A stretch of DNA of 42,765 nucleotides from an uncultured Opitutia bacterium (GCA_903840415.1 CAIMFY010000116.1:1-42765), one strand, 5' to 3'. Counted from the first letter of the stretch, positions 34,199 through 42,625 are shown. Numbers and translations: made by a program. The notes: generated by a model not told the origin, from the sequence alone.

Positions 34199-35704
34199 AT
34201 GGCCCAACTCACCCGTCGCTCGTTTCTTCAGAAATCCGCGTTGATCACGGCGGGCGCGGCGTTCTCCGCGCGCTCTTGGTCGCAGGTCAGCGGAGCGAAT
34301 GGCGACATCCGTCTCGCCATCGCCGGGCTCAACGGCCGCGGCAAAGAGCTGGCGCGTGATTTTCGCACGATTCCCGGTGTGCGCATCGTCGCGCTGTGTG
34401 ACGTGGACACCGCGGTGCTCGATCGCGAGTTGGCGACAGCGCGGGCGGCGGGCACTTCGCCCGATACCGTGGTGGATTTTCGGGAGTTGCTGGCGCGGCG
34501 GGACATCGATGCGATCGCCATCGCGACGCCGAATCACCTGCATGCGTTGCAGAGCATCTGGGCGATGGAGGCGGGAAAGGATGTGCTCCATGAGAAGCCG
34601 GTGTCGCACAACATTTGGGAGGGCGCGCAGATTCTCGCGGCGCAAAAAAAATACCGGCGCATCGTGCAGGTGAACACGCAGAGCCGATCCAGCGTCGCGA
34701 TCGCGGAGGCGCTCGCGTGGACGCGGGCCGGAAACATTGGCAAGGTGACGGCGGTGCGCGGCCTCGTTTACAAGCGGCGGCTGAGCATCGGCAAAACGAC
34801 CGGCCCGGTGCCGGTGCCTGTGACCGTGAACTATGATTTGTTTCAGGGGCCGGCGCCGCTGGTGCCGTTGCGGCGCGTGAATTTCCATTACGACTGGCAC
34901 TGGCAGTGGGCAACGGGCAACGGCGATATGGTCGCGCAGGGGAATCACCAACTCGATATCGGCCGTCGGTTTCTCGGCGACCCGGGGCACCCGGCGGGGG
35001 TGTTTACGATTGGCGGGCGGTTCGGGTATGACGACGATGGTGAAACGCCGAACACGTTTATCATTCATTACGACTATCCAACGCCGTATTTTTTCGAAGT
35101 GCGCGGTCTGCCGGTCAAGCCGGATGAGCTGAGCGCGGCGGGCGCGATTGGCGGCGGACTCGGCACGGCGGAGAAACTCGCGGCTTCAATGGACCAATAT
35201 CGCGGACTCACCGTCGGCAACGTGGTGCATTGCGAGGGCGGCTATGTGACGATTCCTTCGCGCGACTATTCGCTCGCGCAGGCGTTCGACCATCAGGGGA
35301 AACTTCTGCAGGAGTTCAAGGGTGCTGGCTACCATCACGCCAACTTCCTCGACGCAGTGCGCAGTCGGCGCGAATCCGATCTGCATGGACCGCTCTCGCA
35401 GGGGCACCTCTCGTGCACGCTCGTGCATCTCGCGAACATTTCCTATCGGACTGGCCGCCACCTGAAGCCGGAAGAAATTCGCGACCAGATCAACGGGAGC
35501 AATCAACTGGCCGAACCGTTCGGCCGGTTCCGCGAACACCTCGCGAGGAACAGCGTCGATCTCGAGAAGACGCCGGCGCAATTCGGCGCGCCGCTGAAAT
35601 TCAATGCGACTACCGAACGCTTCACGGGCGAAAATAGCGAGGCGGCGAACAAACTTCTAAGCCGCGATTATCGCGCGCCTTTCGTCGTGCCACAGCTGGC
35701 GTAA
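34199..35704 (+). CDS. Tat-exported Gfo/Idh/MocA family oxidoreductase
   Basis: This NAD(P)-dependent sugar dehydrogenase-like protein has 501 residues. It starts with a twin-arginine signal: TRRSFLQKSALITAGAAF, so it is exported folded with cofactor. The Rossmann start IRLAIAGLNGRGKE follows, then IVALCDVD, IAIATPNHLHAL and the family's EKPVS (here HEKPVSHN), whose lysine is catalytic or cofactor-positioning. The second domain carries GNHQLDIGRRFLGDP. Secreted Gfo/Idh/MocA proteins are abundant in Verrucomicrobiota and Planctomycetota and usually act on plant or algal glycans. ATG 34199 is preferred to TTG 34160, which would precede the twin-arginine signal by 13 residues. Convergent with the GH28-like gene. 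Confidence 0.9.
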   Translation: MAQLTRRSFLQKSALITAGAAFSARSWSQVSGANGDIRLAIAGLNGRGKELARDFRTIPGVRIVALCDVDTAVLDRELATARAAGTSPDTVVDFRELLARRDIDAIAIATPNHLHALQSIWAMEAGKDVLHEKPVSHNIWEGAQILAAQKKYRRIVQVNTQSRSSVAIAEALAWTRAGNIGKVTAVRGLVYKRRLSIGKTTGPVPVPVTVNYDLFQGPAPLVPLRRVNFHYDWHWQWATGNGDMVAQGNHQLDIGRRFLGDPGHPAGVFTIGGRFGYDDDGETPNTFIIHYDYPTPYFFEVRGLPVKPDELSAAGAIGGGLGTAEKLAASMDQYRGLTVGNVVHCEGGYVTIPSRDYSLAQAFDHQGKLLQEFKGAGYHHANFLDAVRSRRESDLHGPLSQGHLSCTLVHLANISYRTGRHLKPEEIRDQINGSNQLAEPFGRFREHLARNSVDLEKTPAQFGAPLKFNATTERFTGENSEAANKLLSRDYRAPFVVPQLA

Positions 35705-35736
35705 GCTGAAGTGCGTCAGGCGCGGCGCGATCGAAT

Positions 35737-35778
35737 GTAGGGCGGGTGACCTTTAATCTGCAGACTCGCGCGTCCTAC
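35737..35778. repeat. third REP-like element, between convergent genes
   Basis: GTAG (35737-35740) and CTAC (35775-35778) bound a hairpin with arms 35737-35749 and 35766-35778. These pair over 13 positions with one mismatch and two G-U pairs. It shares TAGGGCGGGT with the element at 29190. It lies 32 bases after the oxidoreductase stop, and the GH28-like gene's stop codon (35777-35775, minus) falls inside the right arm. The element could serve as a bidirectional terminator for these convergent genes. Confidence 0.6.
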
Positions 35779-37202
35779 CTTGAAACCGAAGCAGGGACAG
35801 GCGGCCGCGGTCTGCCGGGTGCAAATCCCGTCGCGTTGCCAACCGGCGGATCGATCGGTGCTGGGATGGTTGAGGCACCGTCGAGGCCGGTGCCGGTGAC
35901 ATTGACGATGCCAAGAATCGGGCCCGGTGCAGGCTGGCCCGCGGCAGTCGGTGTCGCGGGAGTTACGGGCGCGACGCCGGGAATCACGTTTTTCAGCACG
36001 ACGCCGGTCATGTTCGCGAGCGTGATGCCGGTGTGCTTGCCGGTGACATTCTCGATCTCGAGTCCGTGCAAAGGTTTCAGTGCGGAGATCTCGGTGCCGA
36101 CGACGAGCGCCTTGCCACCGTTCATTTTGATATTCGAGAAACGGAAATTCCGGCCCTCGGGGTAACCGATCAGTCCCTCGACGGGATCGTCGGCGGTGCT
36201 GTTGTTGCCACCCTTGGTGAGATTGATGCGGAGGAAGTCGCCGCCGAGAATCTCAAGATCGTCGCCAAAAATATTTTCATTCAAACCGGCGCGGCCGATG
36301 CGAGTTTTGATGTAGATGGTGTGGGTGTAGGCCTTCAACTTGCAGTGCTCGATGCGGACATTGCGCACGCCGCCAGAGGTTTCGCTGCCGATGCCCAAGC
36401 AGGCGAAGCGACCGCCGGTCAGCGTGCAGTTCGTGATCAGGATGTCTTCGCACGGTCGGCTGAGGCGCGCGCCATCCATGCCGCGGCCCGACTTGAGACT
36501 GATGCAGTCATCACCGTTTTCGAGCACGCAACCGTCGATGAGCACGCCCTTGCACGAGTCGACGTCGATGCCGTCGCGACCGCCGGTGATGTGAACGTTT
36601 TTGATGACAACGTTGGTGCAGTAGGTCGGATGCGTGGCCCAGTTGCCGCCTTGAATCACGGTGAATCCCTCCCACCGGACGTCGTCGCACGAGACCGTTT
36701 CGATTACGACGGGATTTCGCGTGCCGTCCGGACTATTGGTGCCCCAACCACGCCCGCGGCCAGGCGCCGGGGGTGCTCCTGCTGGCGGCGAAGTTTGCGG
36801 CGGACCGACGGTGCCCTCGATCCGGCCGGGCCCGATAATGCCGACGTGATCGGCAGAGGTCGCGTAGATGAGTCCGCGATGGCCGGGCTGCCAGCGGCCT
36901 TCCCAACGGACATCGACGAGCGGATAGTCGGCGATGTCGGGCGTGCCAGCGAGGATGCTGTCCTGCTCGAGCCGCAGGATCGTGCGGTTGCCGATCTGGA
37001 TGCTGCCGATGGAATATTTTCCCGCGGGCACGAGCACTTCGCCACCGCCGTAGACGGCGCAGGTGTCGAGGGCTTTTTGAAACGCGAGGGTGTCCTTGGT
37101 CGTGCCATCACCGGCAGCGCCGAAATCACGGACGTTGTAGCTCGCGGCGAGGCCGGCGGTCGCCGTCAGCAGGGCAAGGAGCGGCACAAGGATCTTTCGC
37201 AT
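35775..37202 (-). CDS. GH28-family polygalacturonase-like right-handed beta-helix enzyme
   Basis: This 475-residue protein has a signal peptide (MRKILVPLLALLTATAGLAA) and is predicted to be secreted. The beta-helix begins YNVRDFGAAGDGTTKDT, typical of pectin-active beta-helix enzymes. GH28 motifs are GRDGIDVDSC (D213), GDDCISLKSG (D231-D232) and IYIKTRIGRAG (in place of RIKT). The motif that usually reads GHG, with a conserved histidine, is here GGRFACLGIGSE (263-274), so that His is missing. A Pro/Gly-rich insertion lies at 134-155. Substrates might be pectin, rhamnogalacturonan or another uronate polymer; GH28 groups without the His exist, so function is uncertain. It follows the CE15-like gene by 8 bases on the same strand. 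Confidence 0.85.
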   Translation of the reverse strand: MRKILVPLLALLTATAGLAASYNVRDFGAAGDGTTKDTLAFQKALDTCAVYGGGEVLVPAGKYSIGSIQIGNRTILRLEQDSILAGTPDIADYPLVDVRWEGRWQPGHRGLIYATSADHVGIIGPGRIEGTVGPPQTSPPAGAPPAPGRGRGWGTNSPDGTRNPVVIETVSCDDVRWEGFTVIQGGNWATHPTYCTNVVIKNVHITGGRDGIDVDSCKGVLIDGCVLENGDDCISLKSGRGMDGARLSRPCEDILITNCTLTGGRFACLGIGSETSGGVRNVRIEHCKLKAYTHTIYIKTRIGRAGLNENIFGDDLEILGGDFLRINLTKGGNNSTADDPVEGLIGYPEGRNFRFSNIKMNGGKALVVGTEISALKPLHGLEIENVTGKHTGITLANMTGVVLKNVIPGVAPVTPATPTAAGQPAPGPILGIVNVTGTGLDGASTIPAPIDPPVGNATGFAPGRPRPPVPASVSR

Positions 37203-37210
37203 GGGATAAG

Positions 37211-38758
37211 TTACTTTGAGGTGGAGGGCGTCGGAGTGGCCGTTGCCGAAGTGGCGGCAGGGCCGCGTCCGCTTTTCGATTGCGCGGTCGCGGCGGCGAC
37301 AGCGGCTTCGCGTTCCTGCGTCGTGACGAACCGATAGAAGGTGCGCTCAACCTTCAGGTCGCGCAGATTCTTGTCGGCGAAATCCATCATCGCCGTCCAG
37401 TCCTCGGCGGTGAACGCATGGGCGTGATGCGCGTAGTTTACGCCGAGGTTGGCTTCGGCTGCGTAGAGCGCGTAGGCGGGTTTCGCGGCGAGGATCGACT
37501 GCTTCACCGCCTCGGGCAGCGAGATTGTGTCGGCGTCGCCCTCAAGCGCGATGAAGGGACGCGGCGCGCACAGCGCCAAAAACCAGTGTTCGTCGAAGGG
37601 CAGTTTCTCGCGCTGGCCCCAGAATTCGTGGAGCCGGGGCGAAAACCAGTTCGGATATTTTTTCTGCATGATGTCGAGCGTCTCGCTGTTGCCCGGACCG
37701 GCGAAGCGATATGCCCCGACGCCGCCGCCGCCGGTGACGACCGGCGCGCCCATCAGTCGTTCGTCGAAGGCCGCGGCAACCATGGCGGATTTTCCGGCGC
37801 GCGAGGCGCCCGTGACGATCATGAGTTTTCCGTGGTCGATGGCGGAGTCGGTTTCGAGGTAGTCGGCGATGCGCGAGGCGCCCCAAGCCCAACCGGCGAG
37901 GACGCCCCAGTCGTAGCCCGGATAGGCGGGGTAGAATCGGGTGGTGCGAAACGAAAATGTGCCGTCGGCTTCGCGGAGCGTGGTGTCTTCGGCGCAGTCG
38001 TTGTCGTTATACATGACGAGTGCGTAGCCGCGACGGAGGATATCTGCGTTGCGCATCGCGAGGCTTTCGGCGGTGACGGGACCACCGAAGCCGCCGCGTC
38101 CGCCGCGCGCGGGGGCCGGGGGCGGAGCGGATTCTTGCCCGGGAATGACGGGAGCTGCGGCGGGTGCGGTCGCGGCAGCGGCGGGCGTCCGTCCGACCAT
38201 GAGTAGGACATCCTGCCCGCGACCCTGATTGGGGCCTTGCGGGAGCCGCGGCAAAATCGCGCCACCCGGAGGAGTGCCGCTTTGCGATATGATCGCGGGA
38301 AACGGGCCGCCCTCGCTGGGAGCAAAGATGCCGATGTCGAGGCTGAGCTTTTCATCCGGCCCGAAAGTCAGGTGGACGAGACGGTATTTCACTTTGCCGT
38401 TGGCGACGACCTCGCTGCTCAACTCTCGGCCTTTCACGTTGCCGGGTGCGGGCGGCATTTGGCCAATGGCGTAATACTCCAGGGTGCGCTTGATTTCGAC
38501 GCGACGTCGTAGCCACTGCTCGAGGCTCGTGACTTTGGTGCCGTCGTTCATGGTCAAAACGTCGGGAAGCGCCTTGCGGACGGGCAGCACGCTTACCCCG
38601 GGGAGTCTTCCCAGGGACCCGACGATTTCGGGCACCGGAATTTCCTTGGGATCGGGGCCCTCGGCGGTGGTAACCGGTTGGGCGTTGGCGGCAGTAATCA
38701 GCGTGGCAAACAATGCCACGGCGGCGAAGTGGGTGAAAGGCAAAGGGCGAAAGCGCAT
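37211..38758 (-). CDS. CE15-like glucuronoyl esterase
   Basis: CE15 enzymes cut ester bonds between lignin alcohols and glucuronic acid on xylan. The 515-residue protein has a signal peptide (about 1-26, with ITAANA). Its alpha/beta-hydrolase core contains the nucleophile motif GASRAGK (S319), the preceding WGVLAGWAWGASRIADYLETD-like region, FDEHWFLALCAPRPF and an acid candidate E406 or D408 in EGDADT, plus histidines H444-H447 in NYAHHAHAFT. A Pro/Ala/Gly insertion (about 190-228, with RGGRGG) and a Ser/Thr tail are unusual. It is upstream of the GH28-like gene and probably cotranscribed. Family assignment rests on motifs; specificity is inferred. Confidence 0.82.
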   Translation of the reverse strand: MRFRPLPFTHFAAVALFATLITAANAQPVTTAEGPDPKEIPVPEIVGSLGRLPGVSVLPVRKALPDVLTMNDGTKVTSLEQWLRRRVEIKRTLEYYAIGQMPPAPGNVKGRELSSEVVANGKVKYRLVHLTFGPDEKLSLDIGIFAPSEGGPFPAIISQSGTPPGGAILPRLPQGPNQGRGQDVLLMVGRTPAAAATAPAAAPVIPGQESAPPPAPARGGRGGFGGPVTAESLAMRNADILRRGYALVMYNDNDCAEDTTLREADGTFSFRTTRFYPAYPGYDWGVLAGWAWGASRIADYLETDSAIDHGKLMIVTGASRAGKSAMVAAAFDERLMGAPVVTGGGGVGAYRFAGPGNSETLDIMQKKYPNWFSPRLHEFWGQREKLPFDEHWFLALCAPRPFIALEGDADTISLPEAVKQSILAAKPAYALYAAEANLGVNYAHHAHAFTAEDWTAMMDFADKNLRDLKVERTFYRFVTTQEREAAVAAATAQSKSGRGPAATSATATPTPSTSK

Positions 38759-38809
38759 GACGAGGTTGGAGGTTGGATGCTGGTTGGCAGCAACGAGATT
38801 TGATACTCA

Positions 38810-38819
38810 GACACGTGTC
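38810..38819. promoter_or_regulatory. 10-base palindrome upstream of the CE15-like gene, candidate operator
   Basis: GACACGTGTC is a perfect palindrome 52 bases upstream of the CE15-like start (38758, minus). Next to it, TTACAGTAA (38821-38829) is a 9-base palindrome around one central base. A cytosine-guanine-centred palindrome in a carbohydrate gene promoter would suit a LacI- or GntR-type regulator, but none is encoded in the window. The match is by eye and could be chance. Confidence 0.35.
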
Positions 38820-38944
38820 CTTACAGTAAACGCATCCTGAACCCAAAAGGTGCGTGAAATCCAACTGCCCCGCGGTGATGTGGTGCCAGAGAACGGGAGA
38901 AGAGATGCGCGCCGAGAATTTCGCCCAACCGCTGCCGGGTCCTT

Positions 38945-41299
38945 TCACTTTGAACCGGAAACGCGGAATTGCATCGGCTCGATCACCCCGCCGCCCGGCA
39001 CTGCGCAGGGTGTGGCGCCAAAGTTAACCGTGACCTCAATGCCGTTTTCAAATCGCGTCTGCTGCACATTGCGGTCGGCGGTGAGAAAGCGGTGGTCGGT
39101 CATTTCCGCGGTGGCGACCTGCCGCACCACGGGGCAGGTGTTTTCATAACTCTGCACGAATCGCGCCTTCTCTTTTTCCCAAAGCTGGCGGTTGAACATG
39201 AACATCGGCGGGACCCCGTAGAGCACGTTGAAGAGGTCGCGCTTGTCCCAGAGCGCTGGCAGCTTGTTGTTGTAGTCGCCCCAATACCAGTAGGAGACCA
39301 CGCAGTCGTGAAAAACGAGTTCGAAGAGCGGGAGTCGGTAGTAGTGGCCGAGTTGAAATTTTGCCACGCGCTCCGGCACTTCGTCCCAAGTTTGCTGCAT
39401 CCGGCGCCCGGCATCGGGCACGCGATATGGCCCCAGGCTCATCATGCCCTCAAGAAAATGCAGGTAGGACACCGCGGCGTCGTGCCCGGTTTCGCTACCG
39501 GTCACGAGCCGGTTGTCCTCCGACATGTATCGGAGCAGTTCCATCTTCCAGTGTTTGCTCTCGGTGCGCGTCATCGGATGGGTGGGATCGTAGCATTCGT
39601 GCCACGGAGCGGCGGTGGTGGTGTCGATGAAGCGCCCAAGATAAGGGTGGGTGGCCAAGTCCGCCGGCACCCGCTCGCGGGCATAGTCGAGAGCGCGCCG
39701 ATCGCATATGACGCCGCAGTTGAGCATCGCGCCATCCTTGGTCTCGACGCCCCATCCTTTGAGCCACTGCCCCTGTCGATCGATGATAATATCCTTGGGC
39801 CAGGCCGCGGTGATCCAGTCAGAATGAAGGCTACGCAGTCGCGGGAAGTTGGCTGGGTCCATGACGTCCTGATAAATATCGTAGCGACTGGTGAGCACGC
39901 CGAGCGCGTTCATGGCCACAAGACCGGCAGGATCCTGCCGGTTGCTCCAAAGAATCCGCTGGATGCCCGCCGCCTGCAATTCTTTCACGATGGCGACCGC
40001 ATCCTTGTCCCAACACCAGACATTTACCGCGCCGAGCAGTCGGTCGACATTCGGGTTAAACCGCCGCTTCTCCTCAAGCGACTTGAAGAGTCCAATTTGT
40101 TTCGCATAGGCCCGGTAGCGTTTCGCCATCGCGACGTGCCCGCCCTCGCTGAAAAACACATAGCGCAGCCGGCGAACATAGCCGAACTGAGCGCGCTGCG
40201 ATTCCCACGAGGGCGCGATGACGAGCCCTTGGCCGAGTCGCTCGATTCGGATCGAGGCATCATCGGGAGTTTCGAGAATCGCCATTTGGCCCTTGGCGCC
40301 GTCGGTCAGGCCCCAAAAGGCCATGCAAATGCCGTGACCACCGTAGGCGACCAGTCGCATCGACGGAATCGTGGGATCGTCGACCGGGTAGGATATTCCT
40401 TCGTTCATCGGCACGACGAGATAGTCGCCCGGCACACCCTGGAACGGCTGAGGAAAAGTGAGCGAAGCCTGCATTTCGCCTTCCGCCGAAAGGGTAACGG
40501 TGAACTCGGGACGGTCCGCGTCGAGTTGCAGGTGCGCTGTCACTTCAAGTCCGCTGGTCGCATGAAGGAACTCGAAGTCGATCCAGTCGTGCGTGGCGGA
40601 CATTTTCTTTAGGACAATGTCCTTTCCCAGACTTTGCTGGTTCCACACCCGTTGGGCGCGAACATCCGTGACCGTAATCGTGCCGTCCACACCATGCAGC
40701 GAAACCTCCAGCGCCGCGTTGTGCACGCTGACGCTCGCGGGGAAGTCCTTGCCGCGGACCGCCAGTAAATTGAATTTTTTCTCAAGTGAAAAGTCGTCCG
40801 CCCACATGACGACGGGGCCGTTGCCAGTCAGGCGCGGTTGAATTTGCACCACTCCCTCAGGAATTATGAATCGGCATCGCAGGAGCTGCCAGCCGACTTT
40901 GGCTTGGGCGGACTGCGCCCCATCGGACCAGCTCACCGTTTGGCGGTTTCTGTCCCACGTCGAGACGCAGAGGCTAACGCTGCCGGTGCCCCGCAGTTTG
41001 ACCCATGCCTGCAATTCGAAGACGTCGCCGATCTCGACGTCGAGACGTTCGACCGAATCGAAGCTCCAGTCTTTTTGACCAGTGTGTTCGATGCGCGCTG
41101 CGGCCAGACCGGAGTGGACCTCTTCGCGCTCGATCGTGACGCGTCCAGTTTGCGGCTCACGCGTGAAGAGTGGCCGCCAGCCCTCGAGTCCCGTCTCAAA
41201 TCCGCCGTTGGGTAGGGCCCGTGCGGCGGGCGAGGCGAATGCCACACCTGCGAGCATGGAGAAAGCGATGATTGGGCGAATCCCGAATTTGAAAAACAT
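38945..41299 (-). CDS. large secreted protein with carbohydrate-binding-like domain and predicted glycosidase barrel
   Basis: This 784-residue protein has a signal peptide from ATG 41299 (MFFKFGIRPIIAFSMLAGVA, cleavage near ARA). An in-frame ATG at 41353 would add 18 non-signal-like residues. Residues about 28-175 resemble a CBM4/9 or carbohydrate-binding jelly roll (LPNGGFETGLEGW, AWVKLRGTGSV, WADDFSLEK). A beta-rich region follows (about 195-335), then a probable barrel (about 380-720) with WCWDKDAVAIVKELQAAG, WSNRQDP, RFIDTTTAAPW and GSETGHDAAV, where Asp and Glu at strand ends could be catalytic. The plan is like GH101/GH129 enzymes or DUF5696 proteins, from memory; I cannot fix the family. 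It is 186 bases upstream of the CE15 gene in the same direction and likely in the same regulon. Confidence 0.65.
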   Translation of the reverse strand: MFFKFGIRPIIAFSMLAGVAFASPAARALPNGGFETGLEGWRPLFTREPQTGRVTIEREEVHSGLAAARIEHTGQKDWSFDSVERLDVEIGDVFELQAWVKLRGTGSVSLCVSTWDRNRQTVSWSDGAQSAQAKVGWQLLRCRFIIPEGVVQIQPRLTGNGPVVMWADDFSLEKKFNLLAVRGKDFPASVSVHNAALEVSLHGVDGTITVTDVRAQRVWNQQSLGKDIVLKKMSATHDWIDFEFLHATSGLEVTAHLQLDADRPEFTVTLSAEGEMQASLTFPQPFQGVPGDYLVVPMNEGISYPVDDPTIPSMRLVAYGGHGICMAFWGLTDGAKGQMAILETPDDASIRIERLGQGLVIAPSWESQRAQFGYVRRLRYVFFSEGGHVAMAKRYRAYAKQIGLFKSLEEKRRFNPNVDRLLGAVNVWCWDKDAVAIVKELQAAGIQRILWSNRQDPAGLVAMNALGVLTSRYDIYQDVMDPANFPRLRSLHSDWITAAWPKDIIIDRQGQWLKGWGVETKDGAMLNCGVICDRRALDYARERVPADLATHPYLGRFIDTTTAAPWHECYDPTHPMTRTESKHWKMELLRYMSEDNRLVTGSETGHDAAVSYLHFLEGMMSLGPYRVPDAGRRMQQTWDEVPERVAKFQLGHYYRLPLFELVFHDCVVSYWYWGDYNNKLPALWDKRDLFNVLYGVPPMFMFNRQLWEKEKARFVQSYENTCPVVRQVATAEMTDHRFLTADRNVQQTRFENGIEVTVNFGATPCAVPGGGVIEPMQFRVSGSK

Positions 41300-41571
41300 G
41301 GGGCAAAAACTTGGCGCGCTTGGCCCTGCCGATCGGGCCAAGCACCCATTCATCTGTTGCCAGTGCCAATCATGACAAGCCGGATCCGTGGTAGTTCATG
41401 TCAAATGGTGTCGCTAGTTGATGCCACCATCGCTGGTTGCGACCGAACGTAACGGGTCAGTTCCCATGGGCGACGTGGTTCGACCAGCCCTGAACGATGC
41501 GGTTGATCCCCCGCATCGTTTTCACGCATCCGATCTGACTCGGCTGCGGACTCTCTCTGTCTGGGACCGAT
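41300..41571. other. 272-base gap with a hairpin and a possible promoter element
   Basis: This gap separates the large predicted glycosidase (minus) from the PRC-barrel gene, also on the minus strand. A TTGACA hexamer on the minus strand (41404-41399) could be a -35 box for the glycosidase gene, but no good -10 box sits 16-18 bases away. A hairpin is described separately. No gene is seen. Confidence 0.3.
41493..41520. terminator. hairpin downstream of the PRC-barrel gene
   Basis: AACGATGCGG (41493-41502) and CCGCATCGTT (41511-41520) form a perfect 10-base stem with an 8-base loop, about 50 bases after the stop of the minus-strand PRC-barrel gene. On the plus strand it is followed by TT. On the minus strand, where it would have to work, there is no T-tract, so Rho-type or structural termination is likelier than classical intrinsic termination. 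Confidence 0.35.
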
Positions 41572-42267
41572 TCAAGTGCCCACGGTAGCCAAGTGCTTTT
41601 CCTCGGTTCGTTCGAGGTTTCCTTTGGACAGCTTCACGAACACCTTCGACTCGGTGTAGCTGATGCGTTCGATCTTCGCGGGGGTGATCAGGATTTCCTT
41701 GCCGGAATACCAGTGTCCCGTTTCGACGGTAAGCTCGCGAATGACCCACTTTTTCTGATCGACCAGAAAGCCGCTGACCGAGCCCAATGAGCCGTCGGTG
41801 GCCTGAATGTCATAGCCGGTCACCGCATTGACGCTGCGAAGATGGATGTCGTCCCAGCGGGGATAGTCATAGGACTGGAAATCATACGGACGGTCCAACG
41901 GCGTGAACGCGGGATATTCGCCGGAGCCCCACAAGCCGTCGCCTTCCCAATAAGTCGGCCAGCCATAGTAATTGTAGTAGTTCTGCTCGTATTGGCGTGA
42001 GACCGGCCGGTTGGCATCGATCGAGGGACTGTTCTCGATCTGCTTTTTCGTCAGGTTGATCGACAGAACCTTTCCGTCGTGGTCCAAGCGCCCGAAAGAA
42101 TAGGGCGAAAGTAGCACTTGTCGTCCAGATAGCCAGTTGCCTGTGTCGGCGACCAGATAGCGAATGGCCCAGGTCTTATCGTCGAAATAGAAGTCTTTCA
42201 CATGACCGATGGTGCCGTCAGAAGCAGCCAGTTTGTGGCCGCTGATTTGTTTTAGATTATGGAGCAT
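41572..42267 (-). CDS. protein with two PRC-barrel domains
   Basis: PRC barrels are small beta barrels found in photosynthetic reaction-centre H subunits, RimM and stress-related proteins. This 231-residue protein has one at about 3-75 (LKQISGHKLAASDGTIG, WAIRYLVADTGNWLSGRQVLLSP) and one at about 140-215 (VNAVTGYDIQATDGSLG, WVIRELTVETGHWYSGKEILITP), joined by an aromatic linker (NYYNYYGWPTYWEGDG). There is no signal peptide. The two halves align with each other, which points to internal duplication. In many bacteria such proteins rise under stress; here the role is unknown. ATG 42267 has an A-rich stretch (AGAAAAAA) before it instead of a Shine-Dalgarno. Confidence 0.88.
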   Translation of the reverse strand: MLHNLKQISGHKLAASDGTIGHVKDFYFDDKTWAIRYLVADTGNWLSGRQVLLSPYSFGRLDHDGKVLSINLTKKQIENSPSIDANRPVSRQYEQNYYNYYGWPTYWEGDGLWGSGEYPAFTPLDRPYDFQSYDYPRWDDIHLRSVNAVTGYDIQATDGSLGSVSGFLVDQKKWVIRELTVETGHWYSGKEILITPAKIERISYTESKVFVKLSKGNLERTEEKHLATVGT

Positions 42268-42309
42268 ATTTTTTCTATTGGTTGGTTTCTAATCTGCAAA
42301 AATTGTACT

Positions 42310-42327
42310 ATGGAATTTGTTTTCCAT
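42310..42327. promoter_or_regulatory. inverted repeat upstream of the PRC-barrel gene
   Basis: ATGGAA (42310-42315) and TTCCAT (42322-42327) are perfect 6-base arms around a 6-base TTTGTT centre. They lie 43-60 bases upstream of the PRC-barrel start in an unusually AT-rich stretch (about 42268-42330), which is where its promoter must be. A regulator site is possible; a chance repeat is also possible. Confidence 0.3.
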
Positions 42328-42436
42328 CGATCAGAGTGGGGGAATTGATTTTGGAGAGGTGAGATTTGGTCTGAATGCGATGTGATATTTCGGGACGGTG
42401 ACCTGCCACCAGTGGAGCGTCACTGCGTCGGGCACG

Positions 42437-42625
42437 TTACGGGCAACGCAGGAAATGAATTTCGATATGGCGGCGTTCCGCTTCGCGCCGGAGTTCGCAG
42501 ACCAACGGGAGCGCTTGGCGGCTGACGGCGAGATGTCTGCGATAGTGCTCGATGCGTCGCACTTCGCGGAGTGCTTCTTCATCGAACGTGGGCTCACGCT
42601 CACCACTGGCTTGATCCGTGCCCAA
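42437..42625 (-). CDS. possible short hypothetical protein
   Basis: This 62-codon frame has a charged, helical composition (FDEEALREVRRIEHYRRHLAVS) and ends HIEIHFLRCP. The rest of the 42331-42765 stretch has other overlapping frames of similar length on both strands and no recognisable product. Being soluble and helical it is the least unlikely candidate, but codon use alone does not settle it, and the region may simply be non-coding or a fragment of a gene that continues past the window. Confidence 0.2.
   Translation of the reverse strand: MGTDQASGEREPTFDEEALREVRRIEHYRRHLAVSRQALPLVCELRREAERRHIEIHFLRCP

Noticed and set aside
36033-37337. a 434-codon plus-strand frame opposite the GH28-like gene
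   Set aside because: Shadow frame: no motifs, no start context, and its sense-strand counterpart has a signal peptide and GH28 motifs.
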